Source: JBNFVY01 sp049943335 (GTDB lineage Bacteria; Pseudomonadota; Alphaproteobacteria; Rhodobacterales; Rhodobacteraceae). Taken from it: a DNA stretch of 64,000 nucleotides. The translations under genes and the position numbers were made by a program. How positions within the stretch are numbered: position 1 is the stretch's first letter; the number at the start of each line of letters is the position of its first letter. The DNA lies in contig NZ_JBNFVY010000001.1 of NCBI RefSeq assembly GCF_049943335.1, positions 310,001 to 374,000 of the forward strand. The letters run 5' to 3'. Shown in pieces: positions 23,210 to 32,665 of this stretch. The notes beneath the pieces were generated by a model. It was not told the origin of the DNA. It saw nothing but the letters and a program-made list of their open reading frames with translations, and searched no databases.

Positions 23210-24741
23210 ATTTGGACCTGAAATTTTATTGGAAACTTTTTTTGCGCCGTCTGCCTGCTATGACGGCCCTTTTCCTTGTTTTTTCTTTGATTGGGGTGGC
23301 GCTGGCGATCAAGCTTCCGACCAGCTACAGCGCTGAAGCGCGCCTGATCGTCGAAGCGCCGCAGATTTCGGACGTAAGCGCGGTTACCGAGATTTCAGAT
23401 GGGCAAACGTTAGAAATCATTAAGCAAAAGCTCTTGACGCGCGCCAACCTGATCGACATTGCGCAGGATCGGCAGGTCTATCAAGACATCCGAAAAATGT
23501 CGGGCGACGAAATTTTGGCGGCCATGCGCAACGATGTTTACGTTCGCTACGACGTACCCCGCAACAGCGCCGCTATTATGCAGATCGGGTTTTCCGGGGG
23601 CGATCCCAAGACCGTTGCAGCCGTGGTCAACGACCTCGTCACGCTTGTTCTCAGCGAAAATGCCAAAATTCGTACCGGACGCGCCGTCGATGCGCTGGCG
23701 TTCTTTGAACAGGAAGTCGAACGACTGGAAGCGGAACTCAGCAAGCAGAACAGGCGGATCATCGAATTCAAGGCACAGAACGCTGACGCGCTTCCCGATT
23801 CTATGGAATACCGGTTCAGCCGCCAAGATCAGCTGCAGGAACGCTTGGAGAGGATGGAGCGCGAGATCGCCAGTTTGCGCGAACAAAAACAACGCATCAC
23901 CGAAGTGTACCAGGCGACGGGACGCGTTCAGGCCCAAACCTCCCGAGACCTTTCACCCGACGAAGCGCGGCTTCAGGCGTTGCAGGACGAATTGCAGTCG
24001 TCGCTGACGATTTATTCGGAAACTCATCCCAAGATTCGTGTCTTGAAGACACAGATTGCAGGTCTCGAAAGCCAGGTGGCCGCCCAGGTCGGCACGACCA
24101 GTTCACAATCCAGCAACAACCAACAGGACGCCCTGTATGATTTGACGGTCGCTCAGATCGACTCGCGGATCCAGAGCCTGCAAAAAGAGATTGCTGAGAC
24201 CGAGGGCGAATTGCGCCGTGTCCAAGACAGCATCACACGCACCGCGCCCAACCAGATCACTCTGGAAGGACTCGAGCGAGACCTTGAAAATACGCGGTCC
24301 CAATACGATGCCGTCGTTCAACGTTCGAACGTTGCGGCCATGGGTGAACGCATCGAACTGAGCTCGCGCGGCCAGCGCATCAGCGTCATCGAAAACGCAA
24401 CCGTACCAACCAAACCGTCCAGCCCGAACCGGCCCATGATCATGTTTGGTGGCATAGCTGGTGGTGTTGCCGCCGCCCTGGGGCTTTTCTTGTTACTGGA
24501 ACTTTTGAACAGGTCAGTCCGCCGACCGGCCGAGATTGTCGCGCGCCTTGGCGTCACGCCGCTCGGCGCCATTCCTTACATGGAAACCGCATCGCACAAA
24601 TGGATGCGCCGGTCATTCCGTGTTGCGGCGATGTGCTTGGTCGTGTTTGGAATTCCAGCCGCCCTGTGGGCGATTGATACCTTTTACCTCCCCCTGGACC
24701 TTGTCGTTGAGCGTGTCATCAACAGAGTCGGCCTGGGTTGA
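23206..24741 (+). CDS. EPS chain-length determinant protein (Wzz family, exosortase locus type)
   Basis: This 511-residue inner-membrane protein has an N-terminal TM segment (LPAMTALFLVFSLIGVALAI), a long periplasmic coiled coil (residues about 155-390, rich in Gln/Glu/Arg), and a second TM (NRPMIMFGGIAGGVAAALGLFLLLELL) preceded by the PxxP-type motif VPTKPSSPNRP. An additional C-terminal hydrophobic segment (AAMCLVVFGIPAALWAI) is notable. It sets polysaccharide length with the tyrosine kinase encoded next. ATGA overlap with the ATPase gene. Confidence 0.92.
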   Translation: MNLDLKFYWKLFLRRLPAMTALFLVFSLIGVALAIKLPTSYSAEARLIVEAPQISDVSAVTEISDGQTLEIIKQKLLTRANLIDIAQDRQVYQDIRKMSGDEILAAMRNDVYVRYDVPRNSAAIMQIGFSGGDPKTVAAVVNDLVTLVLSENAKIRTGRAVDALAFFEQEVERLEAELSKQNRRIIEFKAQNADALPDSMEYRFSRQDQLQERLERMEREIASLREQKQRITEVYQATGRVQAQTSRDLSPDEARLQALQDELQSSLTIYSETHPKIRVLKTQIAGLESQVAAQVGTTSSQSSNNQQDALYDLTVAQIDSRIQSLQKEIAETEGELRRVQDSITRTAPNQITLEGLERDLENTRSQYDAVVQRSNVAAMGERIELSSRGQRISVIENATVPTKPSSPNRPMIMFGGIAGGVAAALGLFLLLELLNRSVRRPAEIVARLGVTPLGAIPYMETASHKWMRRSFRVAAMCLVVFGIPAALWAIDTFYLPLDLVVERVINRVGLG

Positions 24742-24763
24742 TTATTCGACGGATTAGACAAGT

Positions 24764-25582
24764 ATGGAAAAGCTACAAAGCGCGATCGAAAAGGCCCGGG
24801 AAAAACGTTCCAGCGACCCCGCTGAGCGTGCGGCCAAGTCTCAGCAACGCCAGGTCAAGCGGGCGGGTAGCCCTGCTGCCCGTTGGTCCGAAATCAAACC
24901 ATACGAACCTGACATCGACCTGCTGACCAAGAACCGGATCGTCACCTTGACCCCGTCAGCCGAAGCCAACCCGTTTGATATCCTGCGGACAAAAGTGTTG
25001 CTTCAAATGCGCCAGAACGGTTGGAAGCGGTTGGCCGTCACGTCGCCAACGCCTGAATGCGGCAAAACCACGACCGCCTGCAACCTGGCTTTCGGAATGA
25101 GCCGCCAGTCCGATCTGCGAACGATGCTCTTGGACTTTGACCTGCATCGTCCCGCTGTCGGCAAGTATCTGAACATCAGTTCGGGCGACGCAATTCAACG
25201 AATATTGGAAGAACAGGGCAAGTTCTCGGAATTGACCCACTGCTATGGCGGTAACCTGATTATTGCATCCGCGCGCCGTCCCACGGCTGATCCCACCCGA
25301 TTGTTGATGAGTGGCCGGGTCGGAGAACTGGTCGACGAAATCCAAAATGACTACGATCCGGACTTGATGATCTTTGACCTTCCACCGCTGCTGTCGAACG
25401 ACACGACGCGGTCGTTTCTGAAAAACGTCGATTGCGCCCTGATCATGGCGCGGGCAGGATCCACGACTGTGTCCCAGATCGACAATTGCGAGCGTGAAGT
25501 GGCCGAACTTACGAATGTTCTGGGGATCGCACTCAACCACTGCACCTACATCGAAGATGGCCAAAAGTACGACTATTACTGA
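24764..25582 (+). CDS. exopolysaccharide tyrosine autokinase (CpsD/CapB type)
   Basis: This 272-residue cytoplasmic BY-kinase partners the preceding chain-length protein. A basic, charged N-terminus (QSAIEKAREKRSSDPAERAA) leads to the P-loop SPTPECGKTTTACNLA, Walker A' TMLLDFDLHRPAVG and Walker B DLMIFDLPPLLSND. The C-terminus has a short tyrosine cluster, GQKYDYY, the usual autophosphorylation site. The P-loop has Glu-Cys-Gly-Lys in place of the more usual GEGK. Autophosphorylation probably controls EPS assembly. Confidence 0.9.
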   Translation: MEKLQSAIEKAREKRSSDPAERAAKSQQRQVKRAGSPAARWSEIKPYEPDIDLLTKNRIVTLTPSAEANPFDILRTKVLLQMRQNGWKRLAVTSPTPECGKTTTACNLAFGMSRQSDLRTMLLDFDLHRPAVGKYLNISSGDAIQRILEEQGKFSELTHCYGGNLIIASARRPTADPTRLLMSGRVGELVDEIQNDYDPDLMIFDLPPLLSNDTTRSFLKNVDCALIMARAGSTTVSQIDNCEREVAELTNVLGIALNHCTYIEDGQKYDYY

Positions 25583-25609
25583 TCGGTAGGCCTCATTTTT
25601 CGATGGGGT

Positions 25610-26233
25610 TCAGGGCTGCACTGCTTTGATTGCGACCATGCCCGTGTACGGACCGGCCCATTGCCGCGACTGGACCATTCGCCCGCCAGCGCGCCAGTAA
25701 AGATTGGTGAACTGGATATCGCGGCCGCTGCATTGCTCGGCAACCAGATGGGTGTTCAAGCCCTCCAGTCGACGCGATCCACGATCCGAAACCCGGCAGT
25801 CAAACACCATACTTGTGATGTGATCACTGCCGGTCAAAACGTCCACAATACGCCGCGCCGCGCCGGTATTTCCGGTTTCGATCAGCCGGCTTAGGGCGGT
25901 CACATCGCTTGCCATCACGTCGCCGCCTAGTCCGCGCGTCTCGACAAGGATTCCATCTTGAAACGTAAGGCTGACACCGTCGGATCCCAGCCAGGTTTCG
26001 TATCCCTTGTTCGAGCTGGACAGGCGAAACGGCGCCGCCGTGCCCCGCGCTTCGACCGAAACCTTCATCGCTGGGGCGCCTTCTGCTTCAAGCGCCAGAA
26101 AGCGCGCAGGTGCTTCAATCGGCGCATTGGAGAGCCTGACAGCACTCTGCATGATTCCTGAGCTTGAAGGATCGGATGAACAGCTTGCCAGAGTAAAAAC
26201 CACTGGAAGCGCGAGCAGTTGGATGAACTTCAT
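25610..26233 (-). CDS. yjbF: YjbF/GfcB family outer-membrane lipoprotein
   Basis: This is a 207-residue lipoprotein. The ATG at 26233 is chosen because it opens MKFIQLLALPVVFTLASCSS (lipobox LASC) and overlaps the yjbH stop as ATGA. The mature part has NKGYETWLGSDGVSLTFQDGILVETRGLGGDVMASD, the typical YjbF/GfcB motif. The family accompanies YjbH in exopolysaccharide and group 4 capsule loci. It is the last gene of the long minus-strand EPS operon. Confidence 0.9.
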   Translation of the reverse strand: MKFIQLLALPVVFTLASCSSDPSSSGIMQSAVRLSNAPIEAPARFLALEAEGAPAMKVSVEARGTAAPFRLSSSNKGYETWLGSDGVSLTFQDGILVETRGLGGDVMASDVTALSRLIETGNTGAARRIVDVLTGSDHITSMVFDCRVSDRGSRRLEGLNTHLVAEQCSGRDIQFTNLYWRAGGRMVQSRQWAGPYTGMVAIKAVQP

Positions 26234-28320
26234 CTCCAGAACCTCCCCCACTGGCGTTCAAGGACGGGGCGGTGGTAGCCCCGCGTAATTTCATAAAGCC
26301 GGTTCGCAACGTCCAGCCGCGCGCCGCCATCCCGTGTCACCGGCCGAATAACGGTTCCAAAGCCTTGTTGTGATGGGCGCCCGGACAGCCAGGACAAGGG
26401 CAGGGAAATGCGGATACCTTTGTCGAATGCACCTTCGCCGAATTCATCAAACGGCACGTCTGTCAGGGTAAAGAAGGCGCCAATGCGCACACCATTGTTG
26501 AATTCGCGGTCCAAACTGAACGTGGCACCCCAATCGCCAGCCAGATAGCGGCCCATGTCGATCTGGGCCAGAAAACCGTTTTTGAAGTCGTAATATGCTG
26601 ATGCGTGCCCCGTCACGACGTCATAGTCCTGAAATCCGAAACCCAGATCGAAATTCCGTTGCCGCGCGTAATTGACCTCAAGCCCAAAGGCCAACCGGTT
26701 GTCGACAGGTTTCCACAAAATTTCGCCCGACACGCCCCCGAACATTCGTTCAAGATAACCAAAGGAAACACGGGCGTAGGTGTTCGTCGCTGGTCGAAAA
26801 AAGTGCTCGGCGACGAGATAGGACAATTCCAGATCAGCGGCGCGATCATAAAGCACCGCGTCGCTTCGGACGTGGTGCAATGTGCCATCTGGTTCGGGCT
26901 CGGCCCCGTCCCGATTTCCCAGTAACGGTTGGCGCAAGGCCCCGTGCACCACCCATGCCGGGGATAGCTGATAGCTCGCCGCGATCTCGACCCCGGCATC
27001 GAACCGCAACGGGCTGTCTGGGTCAAACAACGTGGGCGACAGATATGCGCCGACCCGAAAATTGAACCTTTGGTCGGGCGACAATGGCCCGACATGTGAG
27101 CCAAGAACATAAGCATCGGAAATATGCGCCCTGACATAGGTCTGCCAACTTCCCCCGGGCTGATGTTCGTAGGATTCCAGATCGGATCGCTTCAGCGTGA
27201 CGGCGGATAGCGCCATGGAGTTGCTGGTTGGGATAATGGTGAAGAATTCAATATCTGCCGGCAGGGTGTTGGCTAGGATCCGCGCGGCCCGCCCTATCGC
27301 TTGCGCTCCGCTGCCAAACCGCGCGTTGTTGATCCGCGCAATCGCGCGCCCCTGGTGCAAACTTATCCCACCAAGCTGCAATCCCTGATCAGCCAAGTCG
27401 TTGGCAAACCGTTTGCCATCCACGTCGCCCCAACTGGCCGCGGCAATGGCCGATCTTGGCAGAAGTTCGGGCGGCGCTTCGTCAATTCCGCCCGGTATCG
27501 GTGGCGATTTTGGATTGAAACCATAGCTGAGCCGGATGCCGAGTTGCGATCCATAGAGATAGTAAACCCCAAGCGCCAGGCCGCTGTCGAACTGATAGCT
27601 CACGCCAAAATTGACAGGGTTTTGTCTTTCAAAAAGACCTCCTTCGACCTCGCGCGTGTATGCATCCGAGCTGTATTCGGCGAGCAAGTGGAAGCGGTCT
27701 GTGGCGGCCCAGTCTACACCGCCGAATATGGCCGCATCGCCATGGAAAAGGGTTCCCAGTTTGAATTCACCTGTCCCGCCGGACACGGCCCGTTCCGAGA
27801 ACCCGGGGATTGGGTTGGTGAAACCATTGTGGGTTCCAAGGCGCCCCCAGCCGATGCCGAAGCTCAACCTGACATTTTGCGCGATGCGCTTGGTTGCGAC
27901 GATATATTCAGACGCATAGATGCCGGTGCCACCGAAGTCGCGAATACCGACCCGCAGATTAGGGCGCCACGCAGTTTCGAACGCCAGTTGATAGTAGAGG
28001 TCAAAACTTCGGTCGTAGTAATCAGTTGAAGGGCGCCCGGCGCGCAGATTGAAATCGCGTGCGGCGGTGTAACGAAAGCTGCCCCCGAGCCTGTGCGTAA
28101 TTTGGAAACTGAAGGTCGAATGGGTCGTCTTGGCGAAATGAGCTACGGACAGGGAAATGTGGCCGTCCGGAAAAGGGTCGGCCGTCGGCATCTCGACGAT
28201 GCCCGGGGTTCCAAAAAACGAAAGAGTCCGATCTTGAGCTCGCGCCTGATTGGTTAACGCGCCCGCCGCAAAAAGCAGGGCCAGTGCGGCAAGCAAGAAT
28301 CTTGACGTCGTATTTTTCAA
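26230..28320 (-). CDS. yjbH: YjbH family exopolysaccharide outer-membrane protein
   Basis: This is a 696-residue protein with signal peptide MKNTTSRFLLAALALLFAAG...QARAQ. The mature start LSFFGTPGIVEMPTADPFPDGHISLSVAHF is the YjbH/GfcD signature. Long stretches of amphipathic beta strands follow, including FRYTAARDFNLRAGRPSTDYYDRSFD. These proteins are predicted double beta-barrels in the outer membrane and may form the exit path for polysaccharide together with YjbF. The gene begins three bases after the pyruvyl transferase stop. Confidence 0.92.
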   Translation of the reverse strand: MKNTTSRFLLAALALLFAAGALTNQARAQDRTLSFFGTPGIVEMPTADPFPDGHISLSVAHFAKTTHSTFSFQITHRLGGSFRYTAARDFNLRAGRPSTDYYDRSFDLYYQLAFETAWRPNLRVGIRDFGGTGIYASEYIVATKRIAQNVRLSFGIGWGRLGTHNGFTNPIPGFSERAVSGGTGEFKLGTLFHGDAAIFGGVDWAATDRFHLLAEYSSDAYTREVEGGLFERQNPVNFGVSYQFDSGLALGVYYLYGSQLGIRLSYGFNPKSPPIPGGIDEAPPELLPRSAIAAASWGDVDGKRFANDLADQGLQLGGISLHQGRAIARINNARFGSGAQAIGRAARILANTLPADIEFFTIIPTSNSMALSAVTLKRSDLESYEHQPGGSWQTYVRAHISDAYVLGSHVGPLSPDQRFNFRVGAYLSPTLFDPDSPLRFDAGVEIAASYQLSPAWVVHGALRQPLLGNRDGAEPEPDGTLHHVRSDAVLYDRAADLELSYLVAEHFFRPATNTYARVSFGYLERMFGGVSGEILWKPVDNRLAFGLEVNYARQRNFDLGFGFQDYDVVTGHASAYYDFKNGFLAQIDMGRYLAGDWGATFSLDREFNNGVRIGAFFTLTDVPFDEFGEGAFDKGIRISLPLSWLSGRPSQQGFGTVIRPVTRDGGARLDVANRLYEITRGYHRPVLERQWGRFWR

Positions 28321-28323
28321 GCT

Positions 28324-29532
28324 TCACACCGCCGTTCTGAAGGGCGCGCGTGTTGCACCGATTGCATCAATCGCCATTTCTACCCCGCGCGCAGCGTTGT
28401 TCAGCAAAGTTTGATGCCGGTCATCCGTGGTGATGCCAGTTGTACTCTCGGCCACGGTTTTCTGCGCAATCGCCCCCGGATCGGTAAGGCGACCATCGAG
28501 CAATGCAGTCTTTCGCCCCATCAGATCGAAACACGCGGCCATTTTGGCATCCCAAGAAAGCCCGACACAGGGGATGCCATATGAATGCGCAACAATATTC
28601 GCATGCATGCGGTGAGAGACCACGGCCGAGAACCCGGAAACAAGCGCCATGAAATCACGCGGCGCTTCGCATCGTTTTGCGACGGTGATCATGGGTTTGA
28701 CCGAAGATGGGATGGCGTCAAAAACCGAGCGCAGGCAGCTTTCGTCCTCGGCGGCGCCGTTTGTGAATAGCTCTACGGCCATGCCGCCGCGCGCAATTTC
28801 GGCCGCTAATTTCGCATAGCGCGAAACGTAGGTGCGCAGTGGCAAGCGATAGTCGCTTCCGCCATGGACGATCAGTGGGGCCGGGTGGGTTATCCCCAGG
28901 CCGATCGTATTGCTTGCCTTGGGCTCGGGGCGAAAATACCGCGATGCGAGAAAGCCGGGATCCGGAAACACATGAATATCAGGTACGGTTTTCTTGGTGC
29001 GTGCCAGATGCCGGGCAAGGTTGTCGCGGGACGCAAAATCGCGAACGGAAATATGCGCAAGGGGTTGGGCAAAAACCTTGCCGAACAAATCCGACGCGTC
29101 GGATGACCACTGCTTTGATACACCTACGCCCTGAATGGCAACGGGCAGCCCATGCCGCTGCGCCTGCGCGTGCGTTGCGGCGATTTTCAGGGGGAAATTC
29201 AGGTGAGCATCGGCAAAGATCTGCCCTCCGCCGAAAAGTACGCCACATGAACCTGGCATCTCACGATCGATCAAGGGAAGCAGTTTGGTGCGTATCTGGT
29301 TGCGAACCAATTGGCTCGCAAGACGATGCGAGACCGCCGGTGGAAGCGCATCAAGTGCCCTGAGCACGTGCGCGCGTTTATGTGAGCCCGGTCCATCAAA
29401 CCTGGTGCGCCCTGCAAGATCCAACCAAGCGGTTGGAACACCTGCCGCGTGTGACACGCATTCAGCGATGACCCCGTCGCCCAGGTTCGGGCTGTACATG
29501 ACGGCGCTCAGGATCAGACGGCCACTACCCAT
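28324..29532 (-). CDS. polysaccharide pyruvyl transferase family protein
   Basis: This is a 402-residue CsaB/WcaK-like enzyme. N-terminal MGSGRLILSAVMYSPNLGDGVIAECV contains the family's N-L-G-D motif. GVLFGGGQIFADAHLNFPLK, VQGVGV-like IQGVGVSKQW, VSVRDFASRD-like ISVRDFASRD and GFSAVVSHRMHANIVAHSYGIPCVGLSWDAKM are all characteristic, the last carrying the SxRxHxxI-type active-site segment. These enzymes transfer pyruvate from phosphoenolpyruvate to make acidic ketals on surface sugars. The ATG at 29532 overlaps the end of the upstream gene by eight bases; a longer form would start inside it. Confidence 0.9.
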   Translation of the reverse strand: MGSGRLILSAVMYSPNLGDGVIAECVSHAAGVPTAWLDLAGRTRFDGPGSHKRAHVLRALDALPPAVSHRLASQLVRNQIRTKLLPLIDREMPGSCGVLFGGGQIFADAHLNFPLKIAATHAQAQRHGLPVAIQGVGVSKQWSSDASDLFGKVFAQPLAHISVRDFASRDNLARHLARTKKTVPDIHVFPDPGFLASRYFRPEPKASNTIGLGITHPAPLIVHGGSDYRLPLRTYVSRYAKLAAEIARGGMAVELFTNGAAEDESCLRSVFDAIPSSVKPMITVAKRCEAPRDFMALVSGFSAVVSHRMHANIVAHSYGIPCVGLSWDAKMAACFDLMGRKTALLDGRLTDPGAIAQKTVAESTTGITTDDRHQTLLNNAARGVEMAIDAIGATRAPFRTAV

Positions 29533-30493
29533 ACCAAATTGCCTCTGCAGCTTTGAAAACGACATGCGCAATGCCCAACCCACCCACGATGGGCCAGGAC
29601 GCTGGCGGCGCGATCGACGCGATCAGGGGAAGATAGAAGAAAAAGTACCGTGCGTTTTGAAAGGCGTGCGTCACCTCTGTCAGACCGTAAAGGACGCAGG
29701 CGAAGGCCAAAATTGGCACCCAGTTTGCGCGCAACCTTTGGAAAGATCCCGCAAAGCACAATATGGAAATGACGACGAGGATCGAGAACGCCGCATCGAT
29801 CATCCACAGCCCCGTGTGCAGGGTGAAAAAGTGAAATGACGTCATGAAAATGGCGACGGTTTCGAAAACCGAATATTCTGGGTTTACCACATCGCGGGTC
29901 CACGAGAACCGTGCAACATGCGATCCAATGAACGGTAGGTTCGCCCCCACACCAGCGTCCATGGCCACGCTGATCAGGACCCCCGCGCCGGCAAAAGCCA
30001 GTGGCGCAAGGATCGGGAACCCGCCCTTTTGACCAGCGAGCACCATGCGGAACATGATCAACACGGCCAAGTTTGCCTCTCCGGTCATCGCAAGAAGCGC
30101 CGCCAAGGCACCTATGAATGCAAGCTCGCCCCTGACGGTCAGATCATGCCGGACAAGACAAAATGGAAAGACAAAGAATTCCCAATAAATCTTGGAGAAC
30201 AAAAAGATTGTCATCGGCCACAGGGCCGCAATGACAAGCGTTTGTATGTTGATGAGCCGCAGCCGGTACAGGACGAAGGTGATGGACAGATTTGTGATCA
30301 GCAGCAAGAGACGTGTAAACGCTTCGGTTGACCGCACCACATCACCCGACAGCCAGCCGACGTAGGTATCAACTGCCTTGTATTCGTCGGGTCGCATCTC
30401 GAAAGGAAAGGCTGCTGACTGGATGACGAAGTAAGCCAGTGCGACCAACAACACTCCACCGGCCATACCCTGTTGCGGGACAGAACGCATCAT
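29525..30493 (-). CDS. polytopic membrane protein, candidate Wzy-type polymerase
   Basis: This is a 322-residue protein with about eight to ten hydrophobic segments, for example GGVLLVALAYFVIQSA, LLLLITNLSITFVLYRL, TLVIAALWPMTIFLF and FFFYLPLIASIAP. The periplasmic loop after TM1 (PFEMRPDEYKAVDTYVGW) and the final NARYFFFYLPL are like EpsG/Wzy-type EPS polymerases. The ATG at 30493 forms an ATGA overlap with the sulfotransferase stop. It lies between a flippase/sulfotransferase and pyruvyl transferase, where a polymerase is expected. Membrane-protein call is firm, the polymerase role is inferred. Confidence 0.7.
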   Translation of the reverse strand: MMRSVPQQGMAGGVLLVALAYFVIQSAAFPFEMRPDEYKAVDTYVGWLSGDVVRSTEAFTRLLLLITNLSITFVLYRLRLINIQTLVIAALWPMTIFLFSKIYWEFFVFPFCLVRHDLTVRGELAFIGALAALLAMTGEANLAVLIMFRMVLAGQKGGFPILAPLAFAGAGVLISVAMDAGVGANLPFIGSHVARFSWTRDVVNPEYSVFETVAIFMTSFHFFTLHTGLWMIDAAFSILVVISILCFAGSFQRLRANWVPILAFACVLYGLTEVTHAFQNARYFFFYLPLIASIAPPASWPIVGGLGIAHVVFKAAEAIWYG

Positions 30494-31347
30494 GCTGACT
30501 GAGCCGGCCAGTTGCGCCAAGCGCTCAGATCGCGTCCCGTCAAATGCTCCAATTTGGCAATATCGCTGTCGAAACAGGCGGCCAGATAGGACCGAACGCT
30601 ATCATCTATTTCGTCGGCCGAGCTGCGCGATGCTCGGTTTGAAAACAAGATGCGATGCGTCCAGGGATGAGACTTGACCTTGCCGACGACGGCGGGCGCT
30701 CCGATCGCGCGCAAGGCCCAGCCGACGTTTCTCAGCAAGTTGACCAGTCGGGGCGCGCGGGCCGTTCCACCTTCCAGAACGCGATCCGAATAGGGCAAAT
30801 CTTCTATGTGGGTGACCCCTAGCGCAGCACAAAGGCCCATCCCGAACAAGGCGGGATCGCGGCGAAGATCGTCGAACCACAGAATGCGCACACGATCACG
30901 CCCCAGCGTGTCGAACGCGGCCTGGATGCGAGAATGGTAAAGGCTGTGATCTGTCAGCCCCGGCAGTTCGCGTACGGCATCGCAAAACCCAAGGCGTGTG
31001 CGCCCTATCTTTCGCAAATACCGCCAATGCGACAGCGTGCGTTCATACGGATTGCGTAAGGTGATCAGGTAAACGCTGTCCGGGGCTGTATCGCGCGCGA
31101 TACGTTTGAGCGCGGCGTTGGAATACAGGTAGTCGTGGCAAATTTCACCAGTACGTTTGGCTGAACCGTCTGGAAACTGGGACAGATACCACTGCCATCC
31201 TTTTTCGTAGAACCGATCAAAAAAGAACAGTTCCTTGGCGCGCGCCAGCTTGACCTCTGGATGACGCGACAAGACGTGGTGCAACCACGTTGAGCCACAT
31301 TTGTCCCCACCTAGATACAGGAAGTTGATGGGTGTTTGTTCAGCCAT
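30490..31347 (-). CDS. PAPS-dependent sulfotransferase family protein
   Basis: This is a 285-residue cytoplasmic protein with the 5'-phosphosulfate loop INFLYLGGDKCGSTWLHHVL at residues 8-27 and the 3'-phosphate motif VYLITLRNPYERTLSHWRY. YEKGWQWYLSQFPDG and GEICHDYLYSNAALKRI fit the sulfotransferase domain. It probably adds sulfate from PAPS to the polysaccharide made by this operon. It overlaps the flippase gene by eight bases and the next gene by four. Confidence 0.9.
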   Translation of the reverse strand: MAEQTPINFLYLGGDKCGSTWLHHVLSRHPEVKLARAKELFFFDRFYEKGWQWYLSQFPDGSAKRTGEICHDYLYSNAALKRIARDTAPDSVYLITLRNPYERTLSHWRYLRKIGRTRLGFCDAVRELPGLTDHSLYHSRIQAAFDTLGRDRVRILWFDDLRRDPALFGMGLCAALGVTHIEDLPYSDRVLEGGTARAPRLVNLLRNVGWALRAIGAPAVVGKVKSHPWTHRILFSNRASRSSADEIDDSVRSYLAACFDSDIAKLEHLTGRDLSAWRNWPAQSA

Positions 31348-32665
31348 CCAGCCTCTCCATCAGTGTGCGTGGCACAATACCCGCAGCGATCCCATGCACG
31401 CGCCAGATGCGCCAATAGATCACCGCGTTCCAGACGATGGTGTGTGCCGCCAGAGTCAGGGCGGCGCCTGTAGCGCCAAACGCCATGCTGAGCGGAACGA
31501 GCGCGCATAGTGCGACAGCCAGGCTGATGGTCATGACTTTCAGTTGAAATGTCGCGTCACCTTGCATTTCCATGATTTGGGCGGTGGGGCCTGCCAGCGC
31601 CGAAATCAGGTATCCGGCTGCGATGATGAGCAAGACGGGTTTTGCCGCATCATATCCCGGAGCGAAAAGATCAAGGACCCAGCCGCCAGCCGCCAAGAAG
31701 ACCAAGAAAGTTATTGTGCTTGGAACACCGACACCGATCAGTACCAGGCGGCATATGCGTTGCACGCTGGCACGATCATCCAAGGCGTGGTGACTTGCGA
31801 TGAGTGGCGCGGCGATCATGTTGGTCGCCAGAAGAAACAGGTTCATCAGCATCGCCAACCGCAACGCCGCAAAAAATGCCCCGGTCTCTTGAGCGTCGGA
31901 CACAAGCCCAAGAAACACGACGGACAGGTTGGGAGCCGCCGAAACCACGATCGAACTGCCCCATAGCCCGCCAAGCTGCGCGCGCCACCGGTCAGGTTCG
32001 CCAATGCCGCCTTTGAATGCCAAAGGCCCAAGGTGTGGCGACATGACAAACTGGATAGCCGTGATCATCAACAGCGATGTAGCTGCAAGCAGCAGCCATC
32101 CGCTCGCCCCAAGGGTCAGAAAACCGAAAGACGCGGCGACGGCCGCTGCGATCACGACCAGGCGCCATAAAATATCACGCGGGAAAAGTGCCCGGTTCAT
32201 CGACGTCGAGGCACGCAAGATATGCGGCTGTAGTTCGCCCAAACCAAGCGCAAGTGTCAGCAAACCGGCCCCGATCAGCCAAGGTGTTTGACTGATGACA
32301 CCTGTAAGCATCAACAAGATTGCACAGGCGCCTGTCCCGGCAAGAACGCGGGTATAGCAATAACGAACAAGCGCGCTCATATCGTTGTCGCGGCGCTCCA
32401 ACGCGTAGATGGCAGCAAACCGGAGCGACAAGTTGCGCAATCCAAAGCTACCGAAAATTGCCAGAAATGTTGCCAGCGAAAAGCCGAATGCGAATTGGCC
32501 GTATGTGCCTGCGTTCATGGCTTTTGCCAGTGTAAGGAACATGACAAACGACAGACCCGCCGCGCCGATTTTGATGACAAGCGCGTTTAGTCCACCGCGC
32601 AACAGTTTGGCCAGAAGCTGGTCGGACCGCAGGCGGCCACCGAAATGCGACGGTGCGATCGTCAT
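31340..32665 (-). CDS. Wzx-type polysaccharide flippase (MOP superfamily)
   Basis: This 441-residue protein has about 12 hydrophobic segments, starting LVIKIGAAGLSFVMFLTLAKAMNAGTYGQFAFGFSLATFLAIFG, which is the typical N-terminal helix pair with the AGTYGQF motif. The family moves undecaprenyl-linked oligosaccharides across the inner membrane. The start overlaps the glycosyltransferase stop by four bases (ATGA). The partner polymerase may be the gene at 29525-30493. Confidence 0.9.
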   Translation of the reverse strand: MTIAPSHFGGRLRSDQLLAKLLRGGLNALVIKIGAAGLSFVMFLTLAKAMNAGTYGQFAFGFSLATFLAIFGSFGLRNLSLRFAAIYALERRDNDMSALVRYCYTRVLAGTGACAILLMLTGVISQTPWLIGAGLLTLALGLGELQPHILRASTSMNRALFPRDILWRLVVIAAAVAASFGFLTLGASGWLLLAATSLLMITAIQFVMSPHLGPLAFKGGIGEPDRWRAQLGGLWGSSIVVSAAPNLSVVFLGLVSDAQETGAFFAALRLAMLMNLFLLATNMIAAPLIASHHALDDRASVQRICRLVLIGVGVPSTITFLVFLAAGGWVLDLFAPGYDAAKPVLLIIAAGYLISALAGPTAQIMEMQGDATFQLKVMTISLAVALCALVPLSMAFGATGAALTLAAHTIVWNAVIYWRIWRVHGIAAGIVPRTLMERLDG